Source: CAVTPD01 sp963736575 (GTDB lineage Bacteria; Bacteroidota; Bacteroidia; Cytophagales; JAAEPT01). From it: 64,000 bases of DNA. Every line of letters begins with the position of its first letter. Position 1 is the stretch's first letter. Below the pieces are notes generated by a model. That model did no database searches. It saw only the letters and a list, made by a program, of their open reading frames with translations, and had not been told where the DNA came from. The DNA lies in NCBI GenBank assembly GCA_963736575.1, contig CAVTPD010000001.1:1550001-1614000 (forward strand), given 5' to 3'. This document shows, in pieces, positions 36,177 through 43,944 of the stretch. A program made the position numbers and the translations under genes.

Positions 36177-37217
36177 TTAAGACTGCTTTAAAATAACAAG
36201 GTTTTTCATTTTTATAAGCGGTTTCTCTATTGCCAAATAAAAAAACATGCCAATAAACAAAGACAATAGAAAATATACCCACGTATTTTCATTAAAACCC
36301 AAAATATTTGTTAGTACTTTTTTAATAAGCATATGCCATAAATAAATGGAATAAGAACTTATACCAATAAAACAGAATAGCCTTATTAAGGCTGCTTTTA
36401 AACTGTTTTCAGACTGAAAAAGATATTCGGATTGGTAGCTGAAGTAAACTATGCAGCCAAAGCCAAGATTAACCAAACTTAAACCAATTGTATTCATAAA
36501 AAATCCACCTCCATAGGCCCTAAATCCTGGTGCAATTAGTAATAAGCCTAAGAAGAGTAAATGAAAACGAAATCTGTTTAGTAAATCATTTGTTTTAGGG
36601 GTTTCTTTTAAAAATGAAAATAACATGCCTACAAATAAACCATCACAGCGGAGGTGTGTTTGGGTGAAGAAAAAAGAGTATTCATTTCTATGAGGATAAG
36701 AGTTTAGTATTCTGAATAATAATGAACTGATAAGTATAATGCCAATAAAAATAAGCATTGGTTTTAATTTGATTTTCAGTTTAAAGGAATGAATTAGATA
36801 GAATAGAAGTCCTATAAATAGATAAAACTGAACTTCAACAGCTAAGGTCCACGTGTGTAGCCAAATATGTGGGCCATAGCTTTGTGTGAAAAGCAATTCG
36901 CTAATTATTTTCTTATAACTGAAGTTTGTATCTAAATAATAAACAGAGTAAATACTGCTAATTATAAGAAAGAGGTAAAATGGAGGAACAATCTTTAAAA
37001 AACGATGGTAGTAAAATGTTTTTAGAGGAAGTGTTTGTTGTTGTATTAAAATATTGGTGATAAGAAAACCACTTAATACAAAAAACAAATCTACACCCAA
37101 CCAACCAAAATGAAATAAGAAAAAGTTTGTATAGTCGCTGTGCCTAAACAATACTAAGAGTATTGCTATTCCACGTAAAAAATCTAAACCGTTTTTTCTT
37201 GTTGAAGAAGGAAACAA
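36177..37217 (-). CDS. Acyltransferase family 3 membrane protein
   Basis: A 346-residue integral membrane protein of the OafA/acyltransferase-3 family. It opens with NGLDFLRGIAILLVLFRHS (the conserved L-R-G-x-A-I and catalytic-type histidine). It continues with LGVDLFFVLSGFLITNIL, YHRFLKIVPPFYLFL and HTWTLAVEVQFYLFIGL, all standard family blocks. About ten membrane helices are present. Members transfer acetyl or other acyl groups to LPS, peptidoglycan or other sugars. No polysaccharide operon is adjacent, so the acceptor is unknown. A 16-bp inverted repeat lies directly upstream. Confidence 0.9.
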   Translation of the reverse strand: MFPSSTRKNGLDFLRGIAILLVLFRHSDYTNFFLFHFGWLGVDLFFVLSGFLITNILIQQQTLPLKTFYYHRFLKIVPPFYLFLIISSIYSVYYLDTNFSYKKIISELLFTQSYGPHIWLHTWTLAVEVQFYLFIGLLFYLIHSFKLKIKLKPMLIFIGIILISSLLFRILNSYPHRNEYSFFFTQTHLRCDGLFVGMLFSFLKETPKTNDLLNRFRFHLLFLGLLLIAPGFRAYGGGFFMNTIGLSLVNLGFGCIVYFSYQSEYLFQSENSLKAALIRLFCFIGISSYSIYLWHMLIKKVLTNILGFNENTWVYFLLSLFIGMFFYLAIEKPLIKMKNLVILKQS

Positions 37218-37245
37218 AAATTTTATTCTTAGATGAAGGACAAAG

Positions 37246-37297
37246 AAAATGGAATGAATTTATAAAATCCTAACTTTCATAAAATTCATTCCATTTT
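37246..37297. repeat. 16-bp perfect inverted repeat upstream of the acyltransferase gene
   Basis: The arms at 37246-37261 and 37282-37297 are exact reverse complements of 16 bases each, starting AAAATGGAATG on the plus strand, with a 20-nt spacer. It sits 41 bases past the stop of the zinc-ribbon gene and 28 bases before the acyltransferase ATG, both on the minus strand. It could act as a terminator (although the T-run is weak), a leader hairpin or an operator. Confidence 0.7.
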
Positions 37298-37338
37298 ATC
37301 AAATGTTTTTATTTAAGAATCTCAAAAAGAATTTACTC

Positions 37339-37983
37339 TTAATTAAGAATAGCCATAGCTTCGTTTCTGCTCTCCAAGATATCCCCAAATATACCTTTTA
37401 AGTGTGCCGAGGTTAACTTTAAAGCTTTTCCCATATTATCAATTACTTTTAATTCGGAATTGTCAATTTTACCGTCAGCTGCGGCTACCGTAATAGCGCA
37501 TTTAATAATAGATTCTTTCCCATGGTTATCTAAAGCAGGCTCTACTTTACTTAAATACTGCAATAGGTCTTCATCTTTTCTTAATTCTACCTCTTTAATG
37601 TATTCGTCTAGTTTTTGCATCCTTGTTTCACCTTCAGAAAACTTATTAATGATTTTAAGCGTTTGTTCTTTTTCATTCGCATCAATTTCACCATCGGTAA
37701 GCATAATTAAAATCATAGAATGCCTAATGGCTTCCTCCAAAACAGAGAGAAACGCTTTGCCAGAATTGGTGTCTTCTAATACTCTGGGCACAAATGTACC
37801 TTTGCACGTTCCGCATTCTACATATTCACCTAATCGATCTAAGGGAATAACAGGTATAAAATAAAGCGTGAAAAAACGCCGTACTTTTCGGTGTCTATAA
37901 TTGGTGTTTACTTGACATTGTGGGCAATTAAAGTCTCCTTTTTTAATGGTAGATTTTATGCCTCGGGTTCCAAAAATTATCAT
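37339..37983 (-). CDS. Zinc-ribbon / TerB-like domain protein
   Basis: A 214-residue protein. The N-terminal 70 residues hold a zinc-ribbon-like motif (CPQC at 20-23, CGTC at 57-60) with a short hydrophobic stretch between (FFTLYFIPVIPL). The remainder resembles a TerB-type helical domain with two acidic turns, MLTDGEIDANEKEQ and AAADGKIDNSELKV, the D-G-x-I-D-x-x-E signature. TerB domains are associated with tellurite resistance and stress systems and may bind metal, but no ter operon is here. Stand-alone proteins of this make-up occur in Bacteroidota with unknown function. Confidence 0.75.
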   Translation of the reverse strand: MIIFGTRGIKSTIKKGDFNCPQCQVNTNYRHRKVRRFFTLYFIPVIPLDRLGEYVECGTCKGTFVPRVLEDTNSGKAFLSVLEEAIRHSMILIMLTDGEIDANEKEQTLKIINKFSEGETRMQKLDEYIKEVELRKDEDLLQYLSKVEPALDNHGKESIIKCAITVAAADGKIDNSELKVIDNMGKALKLTSAHLKGIFGDILESRNEAMAILN

Positions 37984-38105
37984 AATAGTGTTTTAAAAAG
38001 GTAATAAAAACTTCTTGGTGAGTGGAAGAACCTACTTGTTCTACTTGCACTAAGTATTCTAAAATAACTAAAATCTATCTTCTTTTTTCTGAAAGAAAAG
38101 GAATT

Positions 38106-39353
38106 CTATTCCGAAAGGCGAGGATTAAACGATTGAAACCAATCTACAACGTGGGTTAACATAGGTTCAAAACTGTTGCCGTGATTTCCTCCGGGTATAC
38201 TAATAAATTCAATTTCTGTAGCGCCTTGGTTTTTTAGGTTGTTGTAAACCGAAACACTATTGTTGTACGGAACAACTTCGTCTTCGGTACCGTGGTATAA
38301 TTTTAAAGGCGTTTTGGGTTTCCAATTTATAATGGAGTTTCGCTGTATTGCTTTTTCGAACTCAATATATGCTTGCGGATCTTTTAAACGACTATAAAAC
38401 AACGAATCTAGTAATTGAGTAACATTGGTGGTTAATTCTTGGTTAATGGCACTTCCAGATGTATAACCATCAATTAACGAAGGTAATTTAGACGCATAGG
38501 GTTCTTTATAAAAATACGTATACGGATATGGCCAATTATAAGTAGTGTGGTAAGATTCTATAATAAAGGCCAAATAAGCCGGATAAGAATAATAGTCTTC
38601 TTGAGTAATATCTTCAATAATTTGGTTTAAGTCATACCCGCCTGCGCCAGCTGCTACGGCGGTAAGACTCATATTTTCAGTATAATTTTGTTCAATTTTT
38701 TGCTGGGTAGCTAGCGTAACATACCCACCTTCTGAATAACCAATCAGGAATAGTTTTTCAGAATGTGTGATTTCCTGATTCTGTAAATATTCTTTAGAAG
38801 CCAATATAAAATCTATCACGGCTTGCGCACTCGATTCTTTGTCGTAATACGGATGGAAATAGTCTACCGAAGCACCATAACCAATGTAATCGGGTTCCAT
38901 AGTTATATAACCTAAAGCTGAAAAAAGGATGCTTAGCGGAAATTCCGGATTAACAGAAGGTGCTGTTTTCTTTTCAAACAAGGTGCCGTGTTGTACACTT
39001 ACCAATGGGGCAGCAGCAGCGCTACTATCGGGCAAGTACAACATGCCTGAAGCAATCACTTCATTGTCGTTTAATTGGGTTTTATAAGTGATTAAATATT
39101 CGGTTGCGCCGTATTTAATTTTGTTCACATATTCAGGATAACCGGCCAACTGAGCCACCAGTTTCATCTCATCGGCCGTAAAACTTTCTTGTTTTTCGAA
39201 AGAAAGAAAATGACTTTCTACAGGTGTTTCAGTTATGGTATCTTGTGGGGTTGGTTCTGGAATGGTTGGCGAAGTAGAATCTTCCTTTTTACAAGCAAAG
39301 ACAAAAATGCTTATGAAAAACAGAAGGAAAAGGGCTTTAATGGACTTCTTCAT
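38106..39353 (-). CDS. Alpha/beta-hydrolase lipoprotein (secretory lipase/esterase-like)
   Basis: A 415-residue exported lipoprotein: signal LFLLFFISIFVFAC with the lipidated Cys21, then a Pro/Thr-rich linker. The hydrolase core has an oxyanion-region PLVSVQHGTLFEKKT, the nucleophile elbow GYSEGG (catalytic Ser), a C-terminal aspartate in GTEDEVVPYNN and a histidine in IPGGNHGNSF, completing a Ser-Asp-His triad. The segment YITMEPDYIGYGAS resembles secretory lipases and related esterases. It probably cleaves ester or peptide bonds of external substrates at the cell surface. The substrate is unknown. It is followed on the minus strand by the zinc-ribbon gene and preceded by a YihY gene 34 bases away. 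Confidence 0.85.
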   Translation of the reverse strand: MKKSIKALFLLFFISIFVFACKKEDSTSPTIPEPTPQDTITETPVESHFLSFEKQESFTADEMKLVAQLAGYPEYVNKIKYGATEYLITYKTQLNDNEVIASGMLYLPDSSAAAAPLVSVQHGTLFEKKTAPSVNPEFPLSILFSALGYITMEPDYIGYGASVDYFHPYYDKESSAQAVIDFILASKEYLQNQEITHSEKLFLIGYSEGGYVTLATQQKIEQNYTENMSLTAVAAGAGGYDLNQIIEDITQEDYYSYPAYLAFIIESYHTTYNWPYPYTYFYKEPYASKLPSLIDGYTSGSAINQELTTNVTQLLDSLFYSRLKDPQAYIEFEKAIQRNSIINWKPKTPLKLYHGTEDEVVPYNNSVSVYNNLKNQGATEIEFISIPGGNHGNSFEPMLTHVVDWFQSFNPRLSE

Positions 39354-39387
39354 GTGTACATACTAACGAATAAAAACAGAAAAGCGT

Positions 39388-40350
39388 TTATTTTTTTTCA
39401 GGGCTTTCAGTATCGCTTCCTTTTTGTAGTATCACTTGTTCTTCTTTTATTAGAATGGCATGTGAACTGGGTAAAATATCTTTACCATAATGTTTGGCAA
39501 AAATCCAGGTAAATTCGGCACCAAAAAAAAGTATAAGACAAGAATACGAAACCCAAAGTAATACTAAAACAATAGAGCTGGCTGCGCCATAGGTAGAACC
39601 GGGATTAGCATGACCAAAATATAAACCCAGAAGAAATTTCCCTATCGTAAATAAAAAAGAGGTTATTACAGCACCAACCCATACGGTTTTCCATTTGATT
39701 TTGGCATCGGGTAAATACTTAAATATTAAGGCAAAAAGAACCGTTATTATCCCAAAAGAGAGAATCATGTTTATGGCATAGGCTAAATAGGTAAGAAAAT
39801 CGGGAAGCATTTTTTCTATAAAATTATTTAATAAACCTATTGCCGCGGTCACTACAAAGCTTACTAACAGTAAAAAGCCAATTACTAAAACAAAAGCAAA
39901 GCCGCGGGCTCTGTCTACCAATAGTTTAAGCATGCCTGCTTTTGGATCAATACGGATTTCCCATACCTGATTTAAAGAGAGTTGCAGTTGATAAAACAAA
40001 CCTGTAGCACCAAAAATTAATGTGCCAATTCCAATTATGGTAGAAATAATACTTTTATCACTCGCCTCTGCATTACTAACTATGTTTTGTATGGATTCTG
40101 CGGCATCGTGGCCTAATACATTAGAAATTTCATCCGAAAAATATCCTCTTACAATATCTTCTCCCCAAATAGCACCTACTACATTTATTAGAATAACCAA
40201 TAAACCAGGCAAGGCCAATACAGCGTAATAGGCTACAACAGCACTAAGCCTCCATGGATTATCCTTATTCCAGTTTATGTAAGTCTCTTTTAATAGGTGA
40301 GGCAAATCCTTAATTATAAACTTTTTATTAGCGGTACTTAATCCCTTCAT
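39388..40350 (-). CDS. YihY/virulence factor BrkB family membrane protein
   Basis: A 320-residue inner-membrane protein with six predicted helices. Family blocks: NPWRLSAVVAYYAVLALPGLLVILI, IIGIGTLIFGATGLFYQLQLSLNQVWEI, a central pair of helices, and YGAASSIVLVLLWVSYSCLILFFGAEFT near the C-terminus. The family was once named ribonuclease BN by mistake; its real function is not established, although transport or lipid-related roles have been suggested. It lies between the metallo-beta-lactamase gene and the lipoprotein hydrolase gene on the same strand. Confidence 0.9.
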   Translation of the reverse strand: MKGLSTANKKFIIKDLPHLLKETYINWNKDNPWRLSAVVAYYAVLALPGLLVILINVVGAIWGEDIVRGYFSDEISNVLGHDAAESIQNIVSNAEASDKSIISTIIGIGTLIFGATGLFYQLQLSLNQVWEIRIDPKAGMLKLLVDRARGFAFVLVIGFLLLVSFVVTAAIGLLNNFIEKMLPDFLTYLAYAINMILSFGIITVLFALIFKYLPDAKIKWKTVWVGAVITSFLFTIGKFLLGLYFGHANPGSTYGAASSIVLVLLWVSYSCLILFFGAEFTWIFAKHYGKDILPSSHAILIKEEQVILQKGSDTESPEKK

Positions 40351-40393
40351 AGATTTAAAAAACGATTATCTCTATAAACAGGATTAAAAAATA

Positions 40394-41152
40394 TTAGTTC
40401 GTGTTAGCATTATGCGCCGCGTTGTTCGCATCAAACTTCTCAATAGTATAATCAAGCAATTCTACGCCGCCTACTTTTCCATGCCCGGGAACAACGTGCT
40501 TTAGCTTGGGGTAGGTGTTTATGATTTTTGAAACCGTTGTCGCCCATTCTTTGGTGTTGGCATCCTCTAGATTACCAAAACCAGCACCCACTTCTTTAAT
40601 CAAGCAACCACCAAAAAGTAAAGAATCGGTAGGCATGTAACTTACAATGTTGTCTTGTGTATGGCCTTCACCAAAATAGCGATTTACAATCTTTAGTGTT
40701 CCTACCGAAATCTCCAAAGAATCCGAAAAACCAATTTGTGGTACTACCGATTGGTTGTTTTTGGCGAATACTATAGTTTGTTTATTGGCGTAAGAAGCAA
40801 TCCCTTTTTGGTGGAAAGCCGCCAAACCACCCAAACAATCTTTGTGAAAATGATTCACTACAATTGCCTTTACTCTACAATGTAAGTCGGTTTCTATCCA
40901 CCGGATTAATACTTCCGAAACCGAATCTTTAGACGGCGCATCAAAAATTACCGCTTCTCCATTATTGTAATAGATTACCCCGTTACACGGAAAAGAACCA
41001 TGCTCTGGAATATCTAAATAACTAAGGTGCAAATAAGAATTTTCTGTTAGCGGTGTTATTTCTAAATCCTCTGAATGATAGGATTGAACCTCCTTTTTTT
41101 CAGGATTACAAGCGATAAGTAAAAAGAGTAGGAAAGGGAAGAGGGGTTTCAT
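40394..41152 (-). CDS. Subclass B1 metallo-beta-lactamase, lipoprotein form
   Basis: A 252-residue protein with a lipoprotein signal (FLLFLLIAC, Cys15). All six B1 zinc ligands are present: His101, His103 and Asp105 in NHFHKDCLGGL, His164 in GEGHTQDN, Cys183 in FGGCLIKE, and His224 in VPGHG. The B1 substrate-binding lysine (Lys186) and the GN loop (Asn194) follow the cysteine in the usual spacing. The Cys ligand and HxHxD set separate B1 from B3, glyoxalase II and other MBL-fold enzymes. Carbapenem and other beta-lactam hydrolysis is expected for the family but not shown here. It sits among ordinary chromosomal genes, with no mobile element seen. Confidence 0.9.
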   Translation of the reverse strand: MKPLFPFLLFLLIACNPEKKEVQSYHSEDLEITPLTENSYLHLSYLDIPEHGSFPCNGVIYYNNGEAVIFDAPSKDSVSEVLIRWIETDLHCRVKAIVVNHFHKDCLGGLAAFHQKGIASYANKQTIVFAKNNQSVVPQIGFSDSLEISVGTLKIVNRYFGEGHTQDNIVSYMPTDSLLFGGCLIKEVGAGFGNLEDANTKEWATTVSKIINTYPKLKHVVPGHGKVGGVELLDYTIEKFDANNAAHNANTN

Positions 41153-41232
41153 TTGTTTCTTTTAGTAAACCAAATAGAATCGTTAATGAGCTAAATTAGA
41201 GATATTAACGATTCTAGATAAAGGATTAATGA

Positions 41233-43083
41233 TCACTTTCCAATAGCTTTTATAATTCTATCTTCTTGGATGACTACATCTCTCATAAATAAATTATGTG
41301 GAAATGCTTTGTGCTTAGAGTTTTTAAATACTTCTAATATTTTAGATAGTGACTCAGCACCAATAAGAGATAGGTTTAATTCGTATTCTAAGCCACAGTC
41401 TTTAATGAATTCGTCTGAAAACTCGGGAGCTATTAAAAGCGATTTAATTACTTTGTATCCGTTTTTTTCAGCTAAAAGCATATAAGATTTAAGTTGTCTA
41501 GAAACAGAACTGAATTTATTATAACCACTTTCCTTAATGGATTTACATTCTACTAAAATGATGTCTTTTTCAGATGTAGAAATAACAATGTCAATTTTGT
41601 CTTTAGCGGTATTTAATTCCTTTCGTAATTTTTCATTGATGTTGAAACCCAGTTTATCGAGTATGTTTTTAGTTAAGTCTTCGAAAAGAATACCTAGTTC
41701 ACTCTCCTTAATTGAAATTCCGTTTTCCTTAAGTTTTGCTAAGTCTCTATATCCAATTGAGCTATAATTTTCAAGATATAAGTTTTCAGCATCGGTGTAG
41801 TTTTCTAAAATATTTTCAAATAAATTACCTCTGGTTTTAATAGATCTCTTCTCACAAAAAGCAATTAATTCGGTCTCAGGTATTATTTCTAGAATATCTA
41901 AAGGCTTTATGTTGTAATCTAAAAGGTACGAACTGCTCATGACCTTTTCTTCTTGAAGTTCAAACTCCTTTTTAAGAAGGTTTTTAACTTCCGGAAGGTC
42001 TTCATTTAATTCAAGTAGCATTTTTTCATATCCATCAATAGAAATACCTACTTTTTCATCAGACTCAAGCTCTTCAAAATACTTTATTAAATTATCAATT
42101 TTATCATCTAAAGTGGCTCCTTTAATATTTGGTTGTATTTTAAGCTTGTCATCGCAAAATTCTATGAGAATTTTTTTCTTTTCAGTCCGTGATAAATCAT
42201 TTTTATGTACATCATTTGATAAAATGGCTTTTAAAGAAATGCCTTCTTTGATTATTTCTTTAACCTTTGTTTCAAAATCCTGTTTCCAATCAATGTTGTG
42301 TTTCTTACAAATAAGGTTTATTTGAGGCTCTCTTAATTGCTTTAGAATCCTTCTTGAGAATTTGTCAGCTACTTTTTTGCCTTTTATCTTTCTTAATAAA
42401 GTAACAATCTCATCGGCTATATAAACCATGTTTGTCTTCTTTGAATAGAAGATAATACCCAAGTTTTTCAACTCAGTAATTATATCATCAATTATCATGG
42501 TTTTTAATGGTACAACCATGTAGTTAATCAACTTGATTTCTTCAGCTGAAAGTTCTAATGTTGAAGTAAGAGTGTTAATTATACTTTGTTCATCAGATGT
42601 TATTTTCCTTTCCTGATTGTTAAGGTCATCATTTATGTAAGCAGTATTTAAACAAGCTTTATAGATTTGATAATCTCTTTTTCTACTATTATCTAGCTCA
42701 GATTTATCATCGTTTATATCAGACTCGAATTGTTTTACCTTCTTTTTTAGTTGTTTCAATTCTGTTTCATAAAGTCTAGACAACCAATCTTGCTTCATTA
42801 TACAGTTACCATCTTTTATCAAGATGTCAGCAATAACATCTAGTTGCGATGTTGAATTTGAAAACTCATGCTTTAGATACTCGGAAAATTCATTTTTTAA
42901 TAAATTAAAGACTTTGGAAATATTTAAACTGTCCATGGCTTTTAAATCGCCACTTGCATCATTTAATATTGTATCTATCTCTTTTGAATTTTTGGGTTTA
43001 CCAGCAATTACAATGTCAATAATTTTTAAAAATGAGTTCTTTTCAAAAGAATTGAGGTTGTCTAGAATCTTTTCGAGTTTCAT
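41233..43083 (-). CDS. Mrr-type PD-(D/E)xK nuclease with SAP-like modules
   Basis: A 616-residue protein, markedly AT-rich in base composition. The C-terminal domain (about 460-600) has an Mrr-like nuclease set in order: Glu468 (LFEDLTKNIL), Asp498 (KIDIV), Glu512-x-Lys514 (VECKS) and Gln530 (SRQLKSY). Ahead of it are helical stretches resembling SAP-type helix-loop-helix DNA-binding units, at about 252-280 (LICKKHNIDW), 303-336 and 404-430 (LIAFCEKRSIKTRGNLFENIL). A charged coiled-coil-like segment lies near 105-135. No methyltransferase, ATPase or helicase gene is adjacent. It could be a stand-alone restriction or anti-phage nuclease, or a DNA-repair nuclease; the choice is open. Confidence 0.75.
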   Translation of the reverse strand: MKLEKILDNLNSFEKNSFLKIIDIVIAGKPKNSKEIDTILNDASGDLKAMDSLNISKVFNLLKNEFSEYLKHEFSNSTSQLDVIADILIKDGNCIMKQDWLSRLYETELKQLKKKVKQFESDINDDKSELDNSRKRDYQIYKACLNTAYINDDLNNQERKITSDEQSIINTLTSTLELSAEEIKLINYMVVPLKTMIIDDIITELKNLGIIFYSKKTNMVYIADEIVTLLRKIKGKKVADKFSRRILKQLREPQINLICKKHNIDWKQDFETKVKEIIKEGISLKAILSNDVHKNDLSRTEKKKILIEFCDDKLKIQPNIKGATLDDKIDNLIKYFEELESDEKVGISIDGYEKMLLELNEDLPEVKNLLKKEFELQEEKVMSSSYLLDYNIKPLDILEIIPETELIAFCEKRSIKTRGNLFENILENYTDAENLYLENYSSIGYRDLAKLKENGISIKESELGILFEDLTKNILDKLGFNINEKLRKELNTAKDKIDIVISTSEKDIILVECKSIKESGYNKFSSVSRQLKSYMLLAEKNGYKVIKSLLIAPEFSDEFIKDCGLEYELNLSLIGAESLSKILEVFKNSKHKAFPHNLFMRDVVIQEDRIIKAIGK

Positions 43084-43151
43084 GTTAAAATAAGTTGTTA
43101 AAAACGGACATATCTCTTAAATAACTAAAAATCTATGTTAAAAATCTGTTT

Positions 43152-43533
43152 TCAATGTTTAAACTTATTCACCTTCCAAGCTTTAAGCAACAGAGCACCA
43201 AAAGGATACATCCAGATTAAGTCGTTAAAAACGGTTACATATATAAAGTTTGGTGAAAGCATTCCATGTAAAAACATAGTAAAATATGCCAATAGGCCCG
43301 AAGAGTTTTCCCAAAAAACCAACAACTACAATAGGGTAGTGTTTTATAGGGTTTCTGGCGGCCAACCAATACCCAATTCCGTAAACGCCCACAATCATCC
43401 CCACCGATTGCCAGATCATGGGATAAAGCGGCACCGGTAAATCGGCCAATTGAAAAAAGATATTTGGAAACATAACTACAATAGTTCCCCAAAGGATGTT
43501 GTAATAACCGGCAATGGTTAACACGTTGTTCAT
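43152..43533 (-). pseudogene. Membrane protein gene with a single-base frameshift
   Basis: The minus strand begins at an ATG that overlaps the previous stop (ATGA, 43533-43530) and encodes a hydrophobic protein (MNNVLTIAGYYNILWGTIVV, then YPMIWQSVGMIVGVYGIGYWL and VVVGFLGKLFGPIGIFYYV). The frame then runs into a stop at codon about 102. In the +1 frame the same bases continue with HGMLSPNFIYVTVFNDLIWM and YPFGALLLKAW, a sensible final helix, to a stop at 43152. Removing one T from a five-base run (43270-43274, A-run on the plus strand) joins the two. So the gene is either frameshifted or carries a sequencing error. The family is not recognised; four membrane helices are likely. Confidence 0.7.
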
Positions 43534-43934
43534 AATGCAATAAAATAAAGTAAGAGTAAGGTTCTGGCCGACCATAATAGGGTACGTATCCAGTTGGTGT
43601 TAATTAAATACCGAACAGTTTTTTCTTCCCAGTTTTTTGCTAAACGCTTGTGTGCGGGTACTTGTAAACCAAAGGTTGAAGCCCAAATAATAAATACCGC
43701 GGTTAGATTAAGGCTCCAAAAAATATTTTGGTACAGGTAAACTAAATACAGCGCGCTAGCCAATTCTGCAATCATAGGCGGTGCTGTAATCCACTTAGTG
43801 GGAGCAACATGTGAAAAGGCGTGTTGTTTTCCTTGTTCGGCAGTTAAATGTAAAAATGATGGGTAATGTACCCGCTGTACCAGCCAGCACAAACCCATCA
43901 TATAAGAACATAAAACCAAATGGAGTGTTTCCAT
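43530..43934 (-). CDS. Membrane protein of unknown function
   Basis: A 134-residue protein with about four hydrophobic segments. It opens with a helix (LHLVLCSYMMGLCWLVQ) ending in the polar motif RVHYPSFLHL, which looks like a conserved family signature, then a PPMIAELASALYLVYLY helix, FIIWASTFGLQVPAHKRL, and a basic region before the last helix (TLLLLYFIAL). It starts 11 bases past the branching-enzyme stop, and its stop overlaps the next start by four bases (ATGA), so the pair is translated in a coupled way. No function is assigned. Confidence 0.7.
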   Translation of the reverse strand: METLHLVLCSYMMGLCWLVQRVHYPSFLHLTAEQGKQHAFSHVAPTKWITAPPMIAELASALYLVYLYQNIFWSLNLTAVFIIWASTFGLQVPAHKRLAKNWEEKTVRYLINTNWIRTLLWSARTLLLLYFIAL

Positions 43935-43944
43935 GGCTTTGTTA

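Noticed and set aside
43235..43540. Alternative minus-strand frame (101 codons) over the frameshifted membrane gene
   Set aside because: Its composition (many Cys, His, Trp, charged residues) does not look like a real membrane or soluble protein, while the other two frames join into one sensible membrane protein.
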